This document shows, one piece after another, positions 25,592-33,621 of a stretch of 38,526 bases of DNA. The notes below the pieces were generated by a model. The model ran no database searches and was not told where the DNA came from. It saw nothing but the letters and a program-made list of their open reading frames with translations. Made by a program: the position numbers and the translations under genes. Where the stretch lies: contig CAZXLD010000048.1 of the NCBI GenBank assembly GCA_964641965.1, forward strand, positions 1 through 38,526, written 5' to 3'. This DNA comes from JAJDFU01 sp964641965. Its GTDB lineage: Bacteria; Bacteroidota; Bacteroidia; Chitinophagales; Saprospiraceae. Within the stretch, counting starts at the first letter, position 1; the number at the start of each line of letters is the position of its first letter.

Positions 25592-26379
25592 ATCGGCCCG
25601 CAGTCGCCCTGATTGGTTCCGGCAACCTGGCTTGGCATCTGGGTCACCGATTAAAAGCTTGTGGATTTCCAATCAAACAGGTGTATAGCCGTTCCCTGGA
25701 TCATGCCCAAGCATTAGCTATTCCACTCCAGGCCGCTGCCATTGACCAGTTGGATCTTCTTGTTCCCCAGGTGGACTGGATGATCGTAGCAGTTTCGGAC
25801 GATGCGATTGCATTGGTTGCTCAAACCATTAGCCAAAATAGGACCTTCACTGGTTTATGCACCCACACTTCCGGAGCGGCTCCCGCTACCCTACTTGCCC
25901 CATATTTTACACGATTCGGCGTATTCTATCCGCTCCAGACCTTTTCCAAAGATCGAACCGTAGACTTCTCGACCATTCCGATTTGTATAGAGGCCAGTCA
26001 ATCCCATGATCTGGAACTATTAAGGAAGTGGGGAACCACAATTGGTCAACGGGTTTTTCATTTAACCGACAAACAGCGGGCTGTGGCTCATGTGGCAGCT
26101 GTTTTCGCTAATAACTTTCCTAATTTTTTATTTCTTATTGCTGAGAAAATATTGGCTGAGGAAAATACTTCCTTGGATTTGCTTCGCCCGCTAATGCTCG
26201 AAACAGCGCAAAAAGTACAGGAGCACGATCCCCGTTCCATGCAGACCGGACCGGCGAGAAGGGAAGACCTAAAGACGATTGAAAAGCACATGGCTTTGCT
26301 GGAAGCGCATCCGGATTATCGAGGTATTTACGAGATACTGACTCGGGCCATTCGGCAGGAATGGGCGGGCCCGGAATAG
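25588..26379 (+). CDS. Rossmann-fold DUF2520 protein
   Basis: A 263-residue soluble protein with an N-terminal dinucleotide-binding fold (VALIGSGNLAWHLGHRL at about 6-22) related to ProC and F420-dependent oxidoreductase folds. The C-terminal helical DUF2520 domain contains FYPLQTFSK and the pattern AHVAAVFANNFPNFLF. Members are thought to be NAD(P)-dependent dehydrogenases, but the substrate is not established. The gene overlaps ccmF by ATGA, so translation is coupled. Bacteroidota genomes often keep DUF2520 near unrelated genes, so a direct role in cytochrome maturation is not implied. Confidence 0.86.
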   Translation: MNRPAVALIGSGNLAWHLGHRLKACGFPIKQVYSRSLDHAQALAIPLQAAAIDQLDLLVPQVDWMIVAVSDDAIALVAQTISQNRTFTGLCTHTSGAAPATLLAPYFTRFGVFYPLQTFSKDRTVDFSTIPICIEASQSHDLELLRKWGTTIGQRVFHLTDKQRAVAHVAAVFANNFPNFLFLIAEKILAEENTSLDLLRPLMLETAQKVQEHDPRSMQTGPARREDLKTIEKHMALLEAHPDYRGIYEILTRAIRQEWAGPE

Positions 26380-26456
26380 CAGCGTTTACTGTCTTTTTAC
26401 CGGTGGAACCCGATTTTGATTTTATCTTCGGATTTTCATTCTTTAATCCGAGACTT

Positions 26457-27341
26457 ATGCTCCGGAAGATTCAAATTGATCTTAAGCAGGAATCTATCCA
26501 GGATCTGGGCCGGGCTATGGCTCAAATGAAAGCCCAGCTTCAAGTGACAGCTTCTCTTTTCAACGATTTGCTCTTGTTGCAGAGCCGATATCGATTATTG
26601 GAAAAGGAATACCGGCTGGGGATCATCGATCAGGCGGTTTATCAGGTCAATTTTTCTCAGATTCAAAGTGGATTTTTTCATTTGGTAGACCAAATGCAGC
26701 CCAAAGATCTCGTGCAGCCCAAACCGGAACCTACTGAACGGCGAATTGACCGCGAAACGGCTCGAAATTTTCCCTGGCATGCCAAACGGCCCTATTGGAT
26801 GAAGTCCTTCAATGATGCCAAGGATAAGGACGGAATATTTGAGTCGTATGAGGAAGAAACCTGGTTGGCGCGTTATTCAGGCGGGGGGTATGCCCTGATT
26901 AATACAACCTCCTCTACAGCCATTCGTTTTGTCTACCTCTGGATCGGAGACCGGGATATGGCACAAAGCCCCATGTCCCTGGAAGTTCAGCTTCAAAAAG
27001 AGGACGGCAGCTCTACCAATGGGATTGGCCTTTGTTATTGTTATAGCAAACAAACAGGCCATTATTATGCCTTTACCATTAATAACCAACGGGAATACAA
27101 ATTGTGGTTGAAAGACGAGAGTGGGTTTAATCCAATTCTTTCAGGTCGATCTTCATCTATCCAACCAAATGGATTTAATCGCCTAGGTATAGTGAAAGAG
27201 CAAGATCACCTGTTCTTATTCATCAATGACCAATTCGTTCGGGAAATTAAAGAAGGAAGCCTTTCCTCCGGCGATGCTGGTATCTTAGCCTCAGGTATCG
27301 GAGAATTCTTTTTCGACAACCTGGCCTTTTTTGATAAATAG
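26457..27341 (+). CDS. EAD11-like adaptor domain fused to a jelly-roll-like domain
   Basis: With the ATG at 26457 the product is 294 residues. An upstream frame opening exists to 26361, but it overlaps the DUF2520 stop and encodes hydrophobic residues unlike a signal peptide. Residues 1 to about 85 match the pattern of effector-associated domain 11: paired helices with LLLLQSRYRLLEKEYRLGII, then a helix with FFHLVDQ. These death-fold-like adaptors recruit partners in NTP-dependent conflict systems. Residues about 115-294 look like a LamG/concanavalin or DUF1080-type jelly roll (YYAFTINNQREYKLW; NRLGIVKEQDHLFLFINDQFV; GDAGILASGIGEFFFDNLAFFDK). There is no signal peptide, so it would act in the cytoplasm. 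No CHAT, caspase or TIR effector lies nearby. Confidence 0.7.
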   Translation: MLRKIQIDLKQESIQDLGRAMAQMKAQLQVTASLFNDLLLLQSRYRLLEKEYRLGIIDQAVYQVNFSQIQSGFFHLVDQMQPKDLVQPKPEPTERRIDRETARNFPWHAKRPYWMKSFNDAKDKDGIFESYEEETWLARYSGGGYALINTTSSTAIRFVYLWIGDRDMAQSPMSLEVQLQKEDGSSTNGIGLCYCYSKQTGHYYAFTINNQREYKLWLKDESGFNPILSGRSSSIQPNGFNRLGIVKEQDHLFLFINDQFVREIKEGSLSSGDAGILASGIGEFFFDNLAFFDK

Positions 27342-27436
27342 CTTACTATGCTTTGGGGAAAATGGAAATTTGAAGTTGCTCCTTTCAGGAAGCCATTACT
27401 CCATTAGCTCCTTACAGCATTTACAAATGAATCCAT

Positions 27437-27712
27437 ATGCGTATCGCTGGAAACCTCCCCCACCCTCGCCTAAAGATTACCTTATTCTCCCTGGATGACC
27501 GATGGACGGTTCAATTCGAAGCCGGATCCGTACAACAAACGTTTAAGTACAAAAAGGCCGATTATCCCAGGGTTGAAACTCTAAAAACACTATTCCCAAC
27601 TCCCATCCTGGAGCGGATCGAAAGGAGCTTGGGCGAGATGAAGCGTCTCCAACTGGAGCAAGGCAAACCCACGGCTGCCGATGCCTCCGATGACTTTCCG
27701 ACAATAATTTGA
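27437..27712 (+). CDS. Small conserved hypothetical protein
   Basis: A 91-residue soluble protein. The first part has beta-strand character (LKITLFSLDDRWTVQFEAG), followed by QTFKYKKADY, and the second half is helical (ILERIERSLGEMKRL), with a low-complexity acidic tail. This pattern of strands, a Lys/Glu turn and a helix recurs among small Bacteroidota proteins, but I cannot name a family. It lies 95 bp after the EAD11-like gene and 100 bp before the exported protein. No separate promoter is evident. Confidence 0.55.
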   Translation: MRIAGNLPHPRLKITLFSLDDRWTVQFEAGSVQQTFKYKKADYPRVETLKTLFPTPILERIERSLGEMKRLQLEQGKPTAADASDDFPTII

Positions 27713-27812
27713 ACTCCTTATGAAAATATAAAATGGGTTACAGATTGAACCTTTCGATTTGAGCAGGGTACCCGGGAAGAATATGGATTCCAAACCAACT
27801 AAATATCCTGTT

Positions 27813-28982
27813 ATGGTTACCAAAAGATTTATTCTGCTCCTCTTTATCTCGATGGCTGTTTTCCCACTTTTTGCTCAAAAACCCCAAAAAATTCGGGGAA
27901 TTGCAAAAGAAGATAAGTCAATCGCTTATTATCAGACGCAATCTTCCCTTTGGAAACAATTGACTGTTGAAGACCCTTCGAATGCAGAAGCCTGGTTACA
28001 GTATTACCTAGCGGAGCGGGCCAGGAAGCAATTGCAAAGTCAGGACCAATGGCTTAATCAAAAGGCTACTTTCTATCAGGAACTTGCGTCCATTATAAGT
28101 CAAGCCCAAAAATATATTCCCAATACCTTCGAGATCTATTATTTAAATGGGTTGAATAGCGAGGGAGACGAAACCCTGGAGGCGTTCCAAAAGGCTTATG
28201 CTGTTGACCCAAACCGAACGGAAGTATACGGTTGGTTACTGGTGCGGTATGCCTTTGAATTCCAAGAACAAAAGCTTGCTGAGTTAGCAGCTAAAATGTT
28301 GGAGCACAATAGCTATAGCAATGCCAATTTGTATTGGAATTACAATGCCCTTCAATCTGTGGAAAAAAATGCGGTAATCCTTTCAAATGGAGATATGGAC
28401 GGGATTCCAAAATGGGTGCTTCAATATGGAAAAAATATCCGGCCTGACGTATTGGTGGTCAATAAATGGATGCTCAGCGGAGATACCGAATACCGCAGCC
28501 GGATCTGGCAACTATTAAAGATGGACCCGCCGAGCAAGCAAAGATCTGATTTCCATAATCATACGGCTTATACCGATTACCTAGCGGCAGCACTCTTAAA
28601 AGGGTCCCAACGCCCGGCCTACATTTCTTCTGGAACTCCCAAAGCATTCTTTAGGCAGCATAACCTGGAAGAGGAGATGTACCTGGTAGGCAATGTCCTC
28701 AAATACTCCAATACAGATTTTGATAATACGGCGGCCTTAATAAGAAATGTGGAGACGAATTATTTCCTCGATTATTTAATTAGGGATTTTCAAAACCACC
28801 CTGAGCAAGAGGTAGTCAAAAAGCAAATGAACCTGACCTATCTACCGGGATTGGTCCATCTTAAAAAGCATTACCAAAAAACCAGGAATTCGGAAAAGGT
28901 TAAGTATTTCGATAAGTTGATTTATAAAATTGCGGCAGACAGCGGTCGTAAGGAAGAGGTTCTTGGTTGGTTTAACCAATAA
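27813..28982 (+). CDS. Exported helical protein, DUF2723 C-terminal-like
   Basis: Starting from the ATG at 27813 the product has 389 residues and a clean Sec signal peptide (TKRFILLLFISMAVFPLFAQ). The longer frame to 27759 would need a TTG start and puts an odd 18-residue leader ahead of the signal. The mature part is helical and TPR-like (EAFQKAYAVDPNRTEVYGWLL). It contains NAVILSNGDMDGIPKWVLQ and RPDVLVVNKWML, which resemble the C-terminal soluble part of DUF2723-type membrane proteins. Here it stands alone without membrane helices. It ends 26 bp before the sigma factor gene, so it could be the periplasmic sensor of the module (inference). Confidence 0.7.
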   Translation: MVTKRFILLLFISMAVFPLFAQKPQKIRGIAKEDKSIAYYQTQSSLWKQLTVEDPSNAEAWLQYYLAERARKQLQSQDQWLNQKATFYQELASIISQAQKYIPNTFEIYYLNGLNSEGDETLEAFQKAYAVDPNRTEVYGWLLVRYAFEFQEQKLAELAAKMLEHNSYSNANLYWNYNALQSVEKNAVILSNGDMDGIPKWVLQYGKNIRPDVLVVNKWMLSGDTEYRSRIWQLLKMDPPSKQRSDFHNHTAYTDYLAAALLKGSQRPAYISSGTPKAFFRQHNLEEEMYLVGNVLKYSNTDFDNTAALIRNVETNYFLDYLIRDFQNHPEQEVVKKQMNLTYLPGLVHLKKHYQKTRNSEKVKYFDKLIYKIAADSGRKEEVLGWFNQ

Positions 28983-29008
28983 CCAATTGCTACAAGCCAT
29001 TTTTCGTT

Positions 29009-29569
29009 ATGCCAATGCAGGATCATAAGGACCTTTCGGATGAAAAGCAGATGGAGTTATTCCTTGCTGATCAGAAGGCTGAATTATTCACGCCTATCTA
29101 TAAGCGCTATTTTCCCTTACTAACAAAATACGTGACCTGGTTGACTCAAGATCAGGTAACAGCCAAGGAGATTGCCCAAATTGTATTGATCAAAGTGTAT
29201 GAAAAGCCTGAATTGTTTGACCCTTCCCGGAATTTTAAGGTCTGGCTGTTTACTATTGCCAGAAACCAACTTCGAAACAACCGCAGAAATGCGTTAAATC
29301 GATTTAAACATCAAATCCAGTTTTCCAGGTTTGAATCAAGTCTCCCCGGAACAGATCCGAGGGAGCATGAGCAGGCTACTTTGGAACTGACCTACCATGC
29401 CGTCAATCGCCTATCGGATCATCACAAAGAAGTAATTCTGCTGAAGTATTCAAGTAATTTCACCATAGAGGAAATCAGCCAAATCCTGAGTTGTAAGGAA
29501 GGAACAATTAAATCAAGGCTCTTCTACGCCATTCAATCTTTAAGAAAAATAATACTTGTTGAATCATGA
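29009..29569 (+). CDS. ECF-type sigma-70 factor
   Basis: A 186-residue ECF sigma factor. Region 2 spans about 22-92 (TKEIAQIVLIKVYE-like helix at 51-65; FKVWLFTIARNQLRNNRRN) and region 4 about 125-180, with the HTH FTIEEISQILSCKEGTIKSRL. There is no region 3. Overlap of its stop with the next start (ATGA) couples it to a single-TM protein, the usual order for a sigma and its anti-sigma. The sigma would direct RNA polymerase to an unknown promoter set. Confidence 0.92.
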   Translation: MPMQDHKDLSDEKQMELFLADQKAELFTPIYKRYFPLLTKYVTWLTQDQVTAKEIAQIVLIKVYEKPELFDPSRNFKVWLFTIARNQLRNNRRNALNRFKHQIQFSRFESSLPGTDPREHEQATLELTYHAVNRLSDHHKEVILLKYSSNFTIEEISQILSCKEGTIKSRLFYAIQSLRKIILVES

Positions 29570-29976
29570 CTCCAGACCAATTACCTAGCGCCTTTTTCGA
29601 CCTATTAGCTACCAAAAAGTATACCGATCTTTCTATCCAAGAGAAAGAGCTGGTCCATCAGTTTATGGATGCGGATGAATATAATGCCATGCAAACGGTG
29701 GTTTTAAACTTTAGAACTCTGGACCAAGAAATAGAGGTGCTGCCTTCTACTATTCCAGTCCAGGCTGATCAGCCCTCCATTCTCACCCAGCTCCTCACCT
29801 ATCCAATACCGGCCTATCAGGTCGCAGCAGGTTTTCTATTACTGTTTGGAAGCCTTTTTGTCATTCAATTCTACACCCAAAACCAAGAAGCTAAAAGCGT
29901 TCAGACAGAAGTGCAGGAAAAGGGAATCCCGGTCGAGGAAGACAGTTACCCAAGCGAACTCATTTTCAATCTCTAG
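29566..29976 (+). CDS. Single-TM protein, possible anti-sigma factor
   Basis: A 136-residue protein with a cytoplasmic N-terminal part of about 80 residues, one transmembrane helix (about 84-103, VAAGFLLLFGSLFVIQF) and a short C-terminal extracytoplasmic tail. It begins inside the sigma gene stop, and the orientation and topology fit an anti-sigma factor. A ZAS-type HxxxCxxC zinc motif is absent and no cysteine is present, so if it is an anti-sigma it belongs to a different class. The short tail leaves little room for a sensor domain. Confidence 0.65.
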   Translation: MTPDQLPSAFFDLLATKKYTDLSIQEKELVHQFMDADEYNAMQTVVLNFRTLDQEIEVLPSTIPVQADQPSILTQLLTYPIPAYQVAAGFLLLFGSLFVIQFYTQNQEAKSVQTEVQEKGIPVEEDSYPSELIFNL

Positions 29977-30138
29977 GACCAAAAATAAGTTGATAGCTAT
30001 GGCCTGAAATCAACCCATTGGGGTAGCCTGATTCCCCCCAAGTTAAACTCAACATTAATTCTCGGGGCAATGTGACAAATCATAGGTCCACGCATATGAA
30101 TTCTTCCTATTTTTTGGGCGGTCTAATACTATGCTACC

Positions 30139-32175
30139 ATGATACCTCGTGGAACCGTCGAGGGGAGGCCTTACCCGCAAGGCGTTACCTATTTTCCAGA
30201 AGATGATACCTACAATTTTTCGCTCTACTCCAAACATGCCACTGGGGTAGAACTTCTTTTATATAGCGATGACAACTTTCACGAGCCGGTTTTCCGCTTT
30301 TCGTTTGATCCACTCCTGCATAAATCGCAACGGATTTGGCATTGTCGGATTCAGCGAAGTGAGACTCAAGGAGCTGCCTACTATGCCTATCGCGTAAGCG
30401 GCCCACCACCTGGACCAGGCTACGAATACCATCTATTCGATCCAGAAAAGATTTTGTTGGACCCTTATGCCAAAGCTGTTTTCTTTCCGCCCAAATTTGA
30501 CCGAGGGGCTGCTGCAGGTCCCGGTCCCAACGACGGCAAGGCGCCCTTAGGGGTGCTACCTACACCCAAGGTCTTCGATTGGGAAGATGACCAGCATGTA
30601 TATCCGGAGCCCTCCGAAATGGTCATCTATGAAATGCATGTCAGGCAATTCACCAAATCTCCATCCAGTGAGTTGCAAGAGGCGCATCGAGGCACCTATC
30701 AGGGCATCATCGACAAAATTCCATACCTGAAAGAACTAGGAGTCACTGCACTTAAACTCATGCCGATCCATCAATGGGACCCTCAGGAAGGGAGTAGCTG
30801 GGGATATATGACCCTCAATTTCTTTGCCCCCCATCACGACTTTTCCAGTCTAAAAACCCACGACGATGCGATCGTTGAGTTTAAGACGATGGTCCGGGAG
30901 CTTCATAAAGCAGGTATTGCCGTCTTGCTGGATGTAGTCTACAACCACACCACCGAAGGAAATCACCTGGGCCCAAACTTCAGCTATAAAGGAATTGACA
31001 ACAGTACCTATTACCTGGTATATCCTTCATCCGACGGACGCCAGTACTTTATGAATACAACTGGTACTGGAAATACGATTCACGCTGCCAATCAACAGGT
31101 TAGACGGCTTATGCTCGACAGCCTGAAATACTGGCACAATGAAATGCATGTAGATGGTTTCCGGTTTGATATCGCATCCATTTATGCGCGCAATTCCGAT
31201 GGTTCACTCAACTTCAAAGAGCCTCCTATTTTCCATTCCATCTCCTCCGATCCGGACTTGCAGGATGCTATCCTGATTGCTGAACCCTGGGATCCGGAAG
31301 CCTATCTGTTAGGAAAATCCTTTCCCGGTCTTAATTGGGGCCAATGGAATGGCAAATACCGCGATCAGGTCAAAAGTTTTATCAAGGGTGATCCAGGTTT
31401 GGTCGACACGCTGAAAACGCGGATTTATGGAAGTGACGACCTGTTCCCCGACGACCTGTTTTATGCTAATCATGCATTTCAATCCATCAATTATTTAGCC
31501 TCGCACGATGGGTATACCCTTTATGATTGTACGGCTTACTCGGCCCACGAGCAGCATGCAAAGGAGAATCGCTCCTGGAATTGGGGCTGGGAGGGCGATG
31601 AGAATGTCCCTGACGATATACTCCGCCTCAGGAAGCAAATTATGAAAAATTATGCAGCTATTCTATTCTGCTCCAACGGTACGCCGATGATCCGTGCAGG
31701 AGAAGAGTTTTGTCAGACCCAGTTTGGTCAGGATAATCCGTACAATGTGGATGACGAGAGCGTATGGCTGAATTGGAGTCGACTAGAGCCATTCCAGGAG
31801 GTCCATCGCTTCTTTCAAAAGGTCATCGCCTTCCGCAAGGCTCACTCCACTTTGGGGAGAAGTCGGTTTTGGCGGGAAGACGTTCGCTGGTTTGGCCCGC
31901 AAGGTCCGGTGGATCGATCATTTGCTTCTCATACCTTGGCCTATTTTTTAAACGGGAAAAACCCGCTGCACCAGATCAATGATATCGACTTGTATGTGAT
32001 GATCAACGCCTGGTGGCAGCCCATTGACTTCCGCTTGCAGGAGCCTGGCCCTTGGTATCGAATTATCAATACGGCTTTCAACGCTCCTTCCGACTTCCTG
32101 GAGCCTGGAGAGGAGATCATTGATTCGAGCTCTTATCTCGTGCCGGGGAGAAGTGTAGTGGTGTTGGGGAAGTGA
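30139..32175 (+). CDS. glgX: Glycogen debranching enzyme (isoamylase type)
   Basis: A 678-residue GH13 enzyme with an N-terminal CBM48-like domain (about 10-110) and a (beta/alpha)8 catalytic core. The conserved regions DVVYNHT, GFRFDIAS (nucleophile Asp), ILIAEPWD (acid Glu) and LASHDGYTLYD are intact. It hydrolyses alpha-1,6 branches in glycogen or limit dextrins. No signal peptide is present, so it acts in the cytoplasm. It lies alone, without glgA, B, C or P nearby. The start ATG at 30139 gives the normal N-terminus. It ends 37 bp from the convergent argH end. Confidence 0.93.
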   Translation: MIPRGTVEGRPYPQGVTYFPEDDTYNFSLYSKHATGVELLLYSDDNFHEPVFRFSFDPLLHKSQRIWHCRIQRSETQGAAYYAYRVSGPPPGPGYEYHLFDPEKILLDPYAKAVFFPPKFDRGAAAGPGPNDGKAPLGVLPTPKVFDWEDDQHVYPEPSEMVIYEMHVRQFTKSPSSELQEAHRGTYQGIIDKIPYLKELGVTALKLMPIHQWDPQEGSSWGYMTLNFFAPHHDFSSLKTHDDAIVEFKTMVRELHKAGIAVLLDVVYNHTTEGNHLGPNFSYKGIDNSTYYLVYPSSDGRQYFMNTTGTGNTIHAANQQVRRLMLDSLKYWHNEMHVDGFRFDIASIYARNSDGSLNFKEPPIFHSISSDPDLQDAILIAEPWDPEAYLLGKSFPGLNWGQWNGKYRDQVKSFIKGDPGLVDTLKTRIYGSDDLFPDDLFYANHAFQSINYLASHDGYTLYDCTAYSAHEQHAKENRSWNWGWEGDENVPDDILRLRKQIMKNYAAILFCSNGTPMIRAGEEFCQTQFGQDNPYNVDDESVWLNWSRLEPFQEVHRFFQKVIAFRKAHSTLGRSRFWREDVRWFGPQGPVDRSFASHTLAYFLNGKNPLHQINDIDLYVMINAWWQPIDFRLQEPGPWYRIINTAFNAPSDFLEPGEEIIDSSSYLVPGRSVVVLGK

Positions 32176-32210
32176 AAAATGTCAAATAAAAAATAATTAT
32201 ATTTCTCCCG

Positions 32211-32231
32211 TTCTACGTTTTACATTTTAAA
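32211..32231. repeat. Heptamer repeat at the argH 3' end
   Basis: Three in-phase 7-bp units (TTCTACG, TTTTACA, TTTTAAA) share the TCTAC-like core with the left-edge array. The argH stop codon (minus strand, 32215-32213) lies inside the first unit, and the last residues of the enzyme are encoded by the repeat. Confidence 0.55.
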
Positions 32232-33544
32232 ATCGCTTCGGTAACCGCTTCGAACGGAAAATCTCTCAATGCGTGTTCCATTTTTGTCCTGATCTCGGGC
32301 AAACACAAATTACCCAGGCTTCCTTCATGGGTGTGGTTAATAGTTTTATCCGGTTGGAAGTTTCCGGCTTCAATTTCAGTTCCCACTTGCCGGTATGCGT
32401 CCCGAAAAGGGACGCCGTTTAAGACCAATCGATTTACTTCTTCTACACTGTACAGGTAATCGTATTTAGGATCGTCTAGTAAATGGATTTGTACCTCCAT
32501 ACGGCTGATGGCATAAGCCATTAAATCTAAACTCTCCTTAGCCATTTCAAGGGCTGGAAAAAGCTGCTCTTTCAACAATTGAAAATCGCGATGGTAACCC
32601 GATGGTAGATTACCTGTAAGTTGACTGACCTGCGCTGGTAAACTCAATAGCTGATTGGAGCGACCCCGGAGCAATTCAAAAACATCCGGATTCTTTTTGT
32701 GCGGCATAATGCTCGAGCCGGTAGTGAGTTCATCAGGCAATTTGAGGAACCCAAAGTTCTGACTGTTGTACAGGCAGCAATCCATCGCCAGTTTCCCTAG
32801 CGTACTGCCCAGTGAAGCCAGTGAAAATGCGAATGATAGCTCTGTTTTACCTCTCCCCATTTGAGCGTGAACCACATTGTAAGCCAAATCTGCAAAGCCC
32901 AACAACTCGGTCGTCCTTTTTCGATCCAGCGGAAACGAGGAGCCATAACCGGCAGCCGAGCCCAATGGATTCTGATTGACCAGATCGTAGGTGGCTTGTA
33001 ATTGGCGGACATCGTCGATCAGCGATTCCGCATACGCACTAAACCAAAGCCCAAACGAAGACACCATGCCCACCTGCAGATGAGTATACCCTGGCATTAG
33101 TTCGTTTTGATGTCGCTCTGCTTGTCGGATCAATTCGTTGAATAAGGCCTCAATCCGATGGACCAATTCAGTAAGTTCCGCCCGGAAGAATAAACGCAGG
33201 TCTACCAGTACCTGGTCATTTCTGGAACGACCACTGTGGATTTTTTTTCCTGCATCCCCCAATTTCCTGGTTAAAATCAATTCAACCTGAGAATGTACAT
33301 CCTCTACCCCTTCTTCTATTTCAAACTCCCCCTCTTCAATGACAATCAGGATTTCTTTTAACCCAATTTGTATTGTATCCAACTCCTCCTTAGTCAGTAG
33401 ACCAATACGCTCCAGCATACGCGTATGTGCGATGGAGCCCAATACATCCCAATAGGCCAACTTTAAATCCAACTCCCTGTCTTGTCCCACCGTAAAAGCC
33501 TCGATAGCTCGATCCGTCATTTTACCCTTATCCCATAGCTTCAT
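32213..33544 (-). CDS. argH: Argininosuccinate lyase
   Basis: A 443-residue fumarase/aspartase superfamily enzyme splitting argininosuccinate into arginine and fumarate, the last step of arginine synthesis. The signature GSSIMPHKKNPDVFE (catalytic serine loop), SGRSRNDQV and TAYAESLID-like helices are present. It acts as a tetramer in the cytoplasm. The length is slightly below the usual 455-460 residues. The C-terminal end reads through a heptamer repeat, ILKCKT then stop, so the end may have been shortened. The other arginine gene here is the argE-like deacetylase, separated by a PKD lipoprotein gene. Confidence 0.95.
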   Translation of the reverse strand: MKLWDKGKMTDRAIEAFTVGQDRELDLKLAYWDVLGSIAHTRMLERIGLLTKEELDTIQIGLKEILIVIEEGEFEIEEGVEDVHSQVELILTRKLGDAGKKIHSGRSRNDQVLVDLRLFFRAELTELVHRIEALFNELIRQAERHQNELMPGYTHLQVGMVSSFGLWFSAYAESLIDDVRQLQATYDLVNQNPLGSAAGYGSSFPLDRKRTTELLGFADLAYNVVHAQMGRGKTELSFAFSLASLGSTLGKLAMDCCLYNSQNFGFLKLPDELTTGSSIMPHKKNPDVFELLRGRSNQLLSLPAQVSQLTGNLPSGYHRDFQLLKEQLFPALEMAKESLDLMAYAISRMEVQIHLLDDPKYDYLYSVEEVNRLVLNGVPFRDAYRQVGTEIEAGNFQPDKTINHTHEGSLGNLCLPEIRTKMEHALRDFPFEAVTEAILKCKT

Positions 33545-33585
33545 TTATCAACTTTTAATGCTCGATTCTCAATTCATCACACTTA

Positions 33586-33621
33586 TTCTACATTTCCCCG
33601 TTCTACATTCTACATTCATAT
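33586..33621. repeat. Heptamer repeats between argH and the PKD gene
   Basis: TTCTACA occurs at 33586-33592, 33601-33607 and 33608-33614, followed by TTCATAT. The interval between the first and second copies is filled by one degenerate unit plus one base. Similar units continue less clearly toward argH. The TCTAC core matches the repeats at 51-127 and 32211-32231, so argH is bracketed by this repeat family. Confidence 0.6.

Noticed and set aside
26361..26456. Upstream extension of the EAD11-like protein
   Set aside because: The added residues overlap the DUF2520 end and look neither like a signal peptide nor like the rest of the domain; the ATG at 26457 begins exactly at the adaptor domain.
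27342..27436. Another heptamer-type repeat (CATTACTCC-like words)
   Set aside because: The words recur but without constant 7-bp spacing, so membership of the repeat family cannot be supported.
27427..27501. 24-codon open frame starting at the ATG 10 bp before the 91-residue gene
   Set aside because: It is out of frame with the longer gene, proline-rich by chance, and has no supporting signals.
30018..30041. Terminator after the sigma/TM gene pair
   Set aside because: TTGGGG and CCCCAA can pair across a 12-nt loop, but no T-run follows and the stem is only 6 bp.
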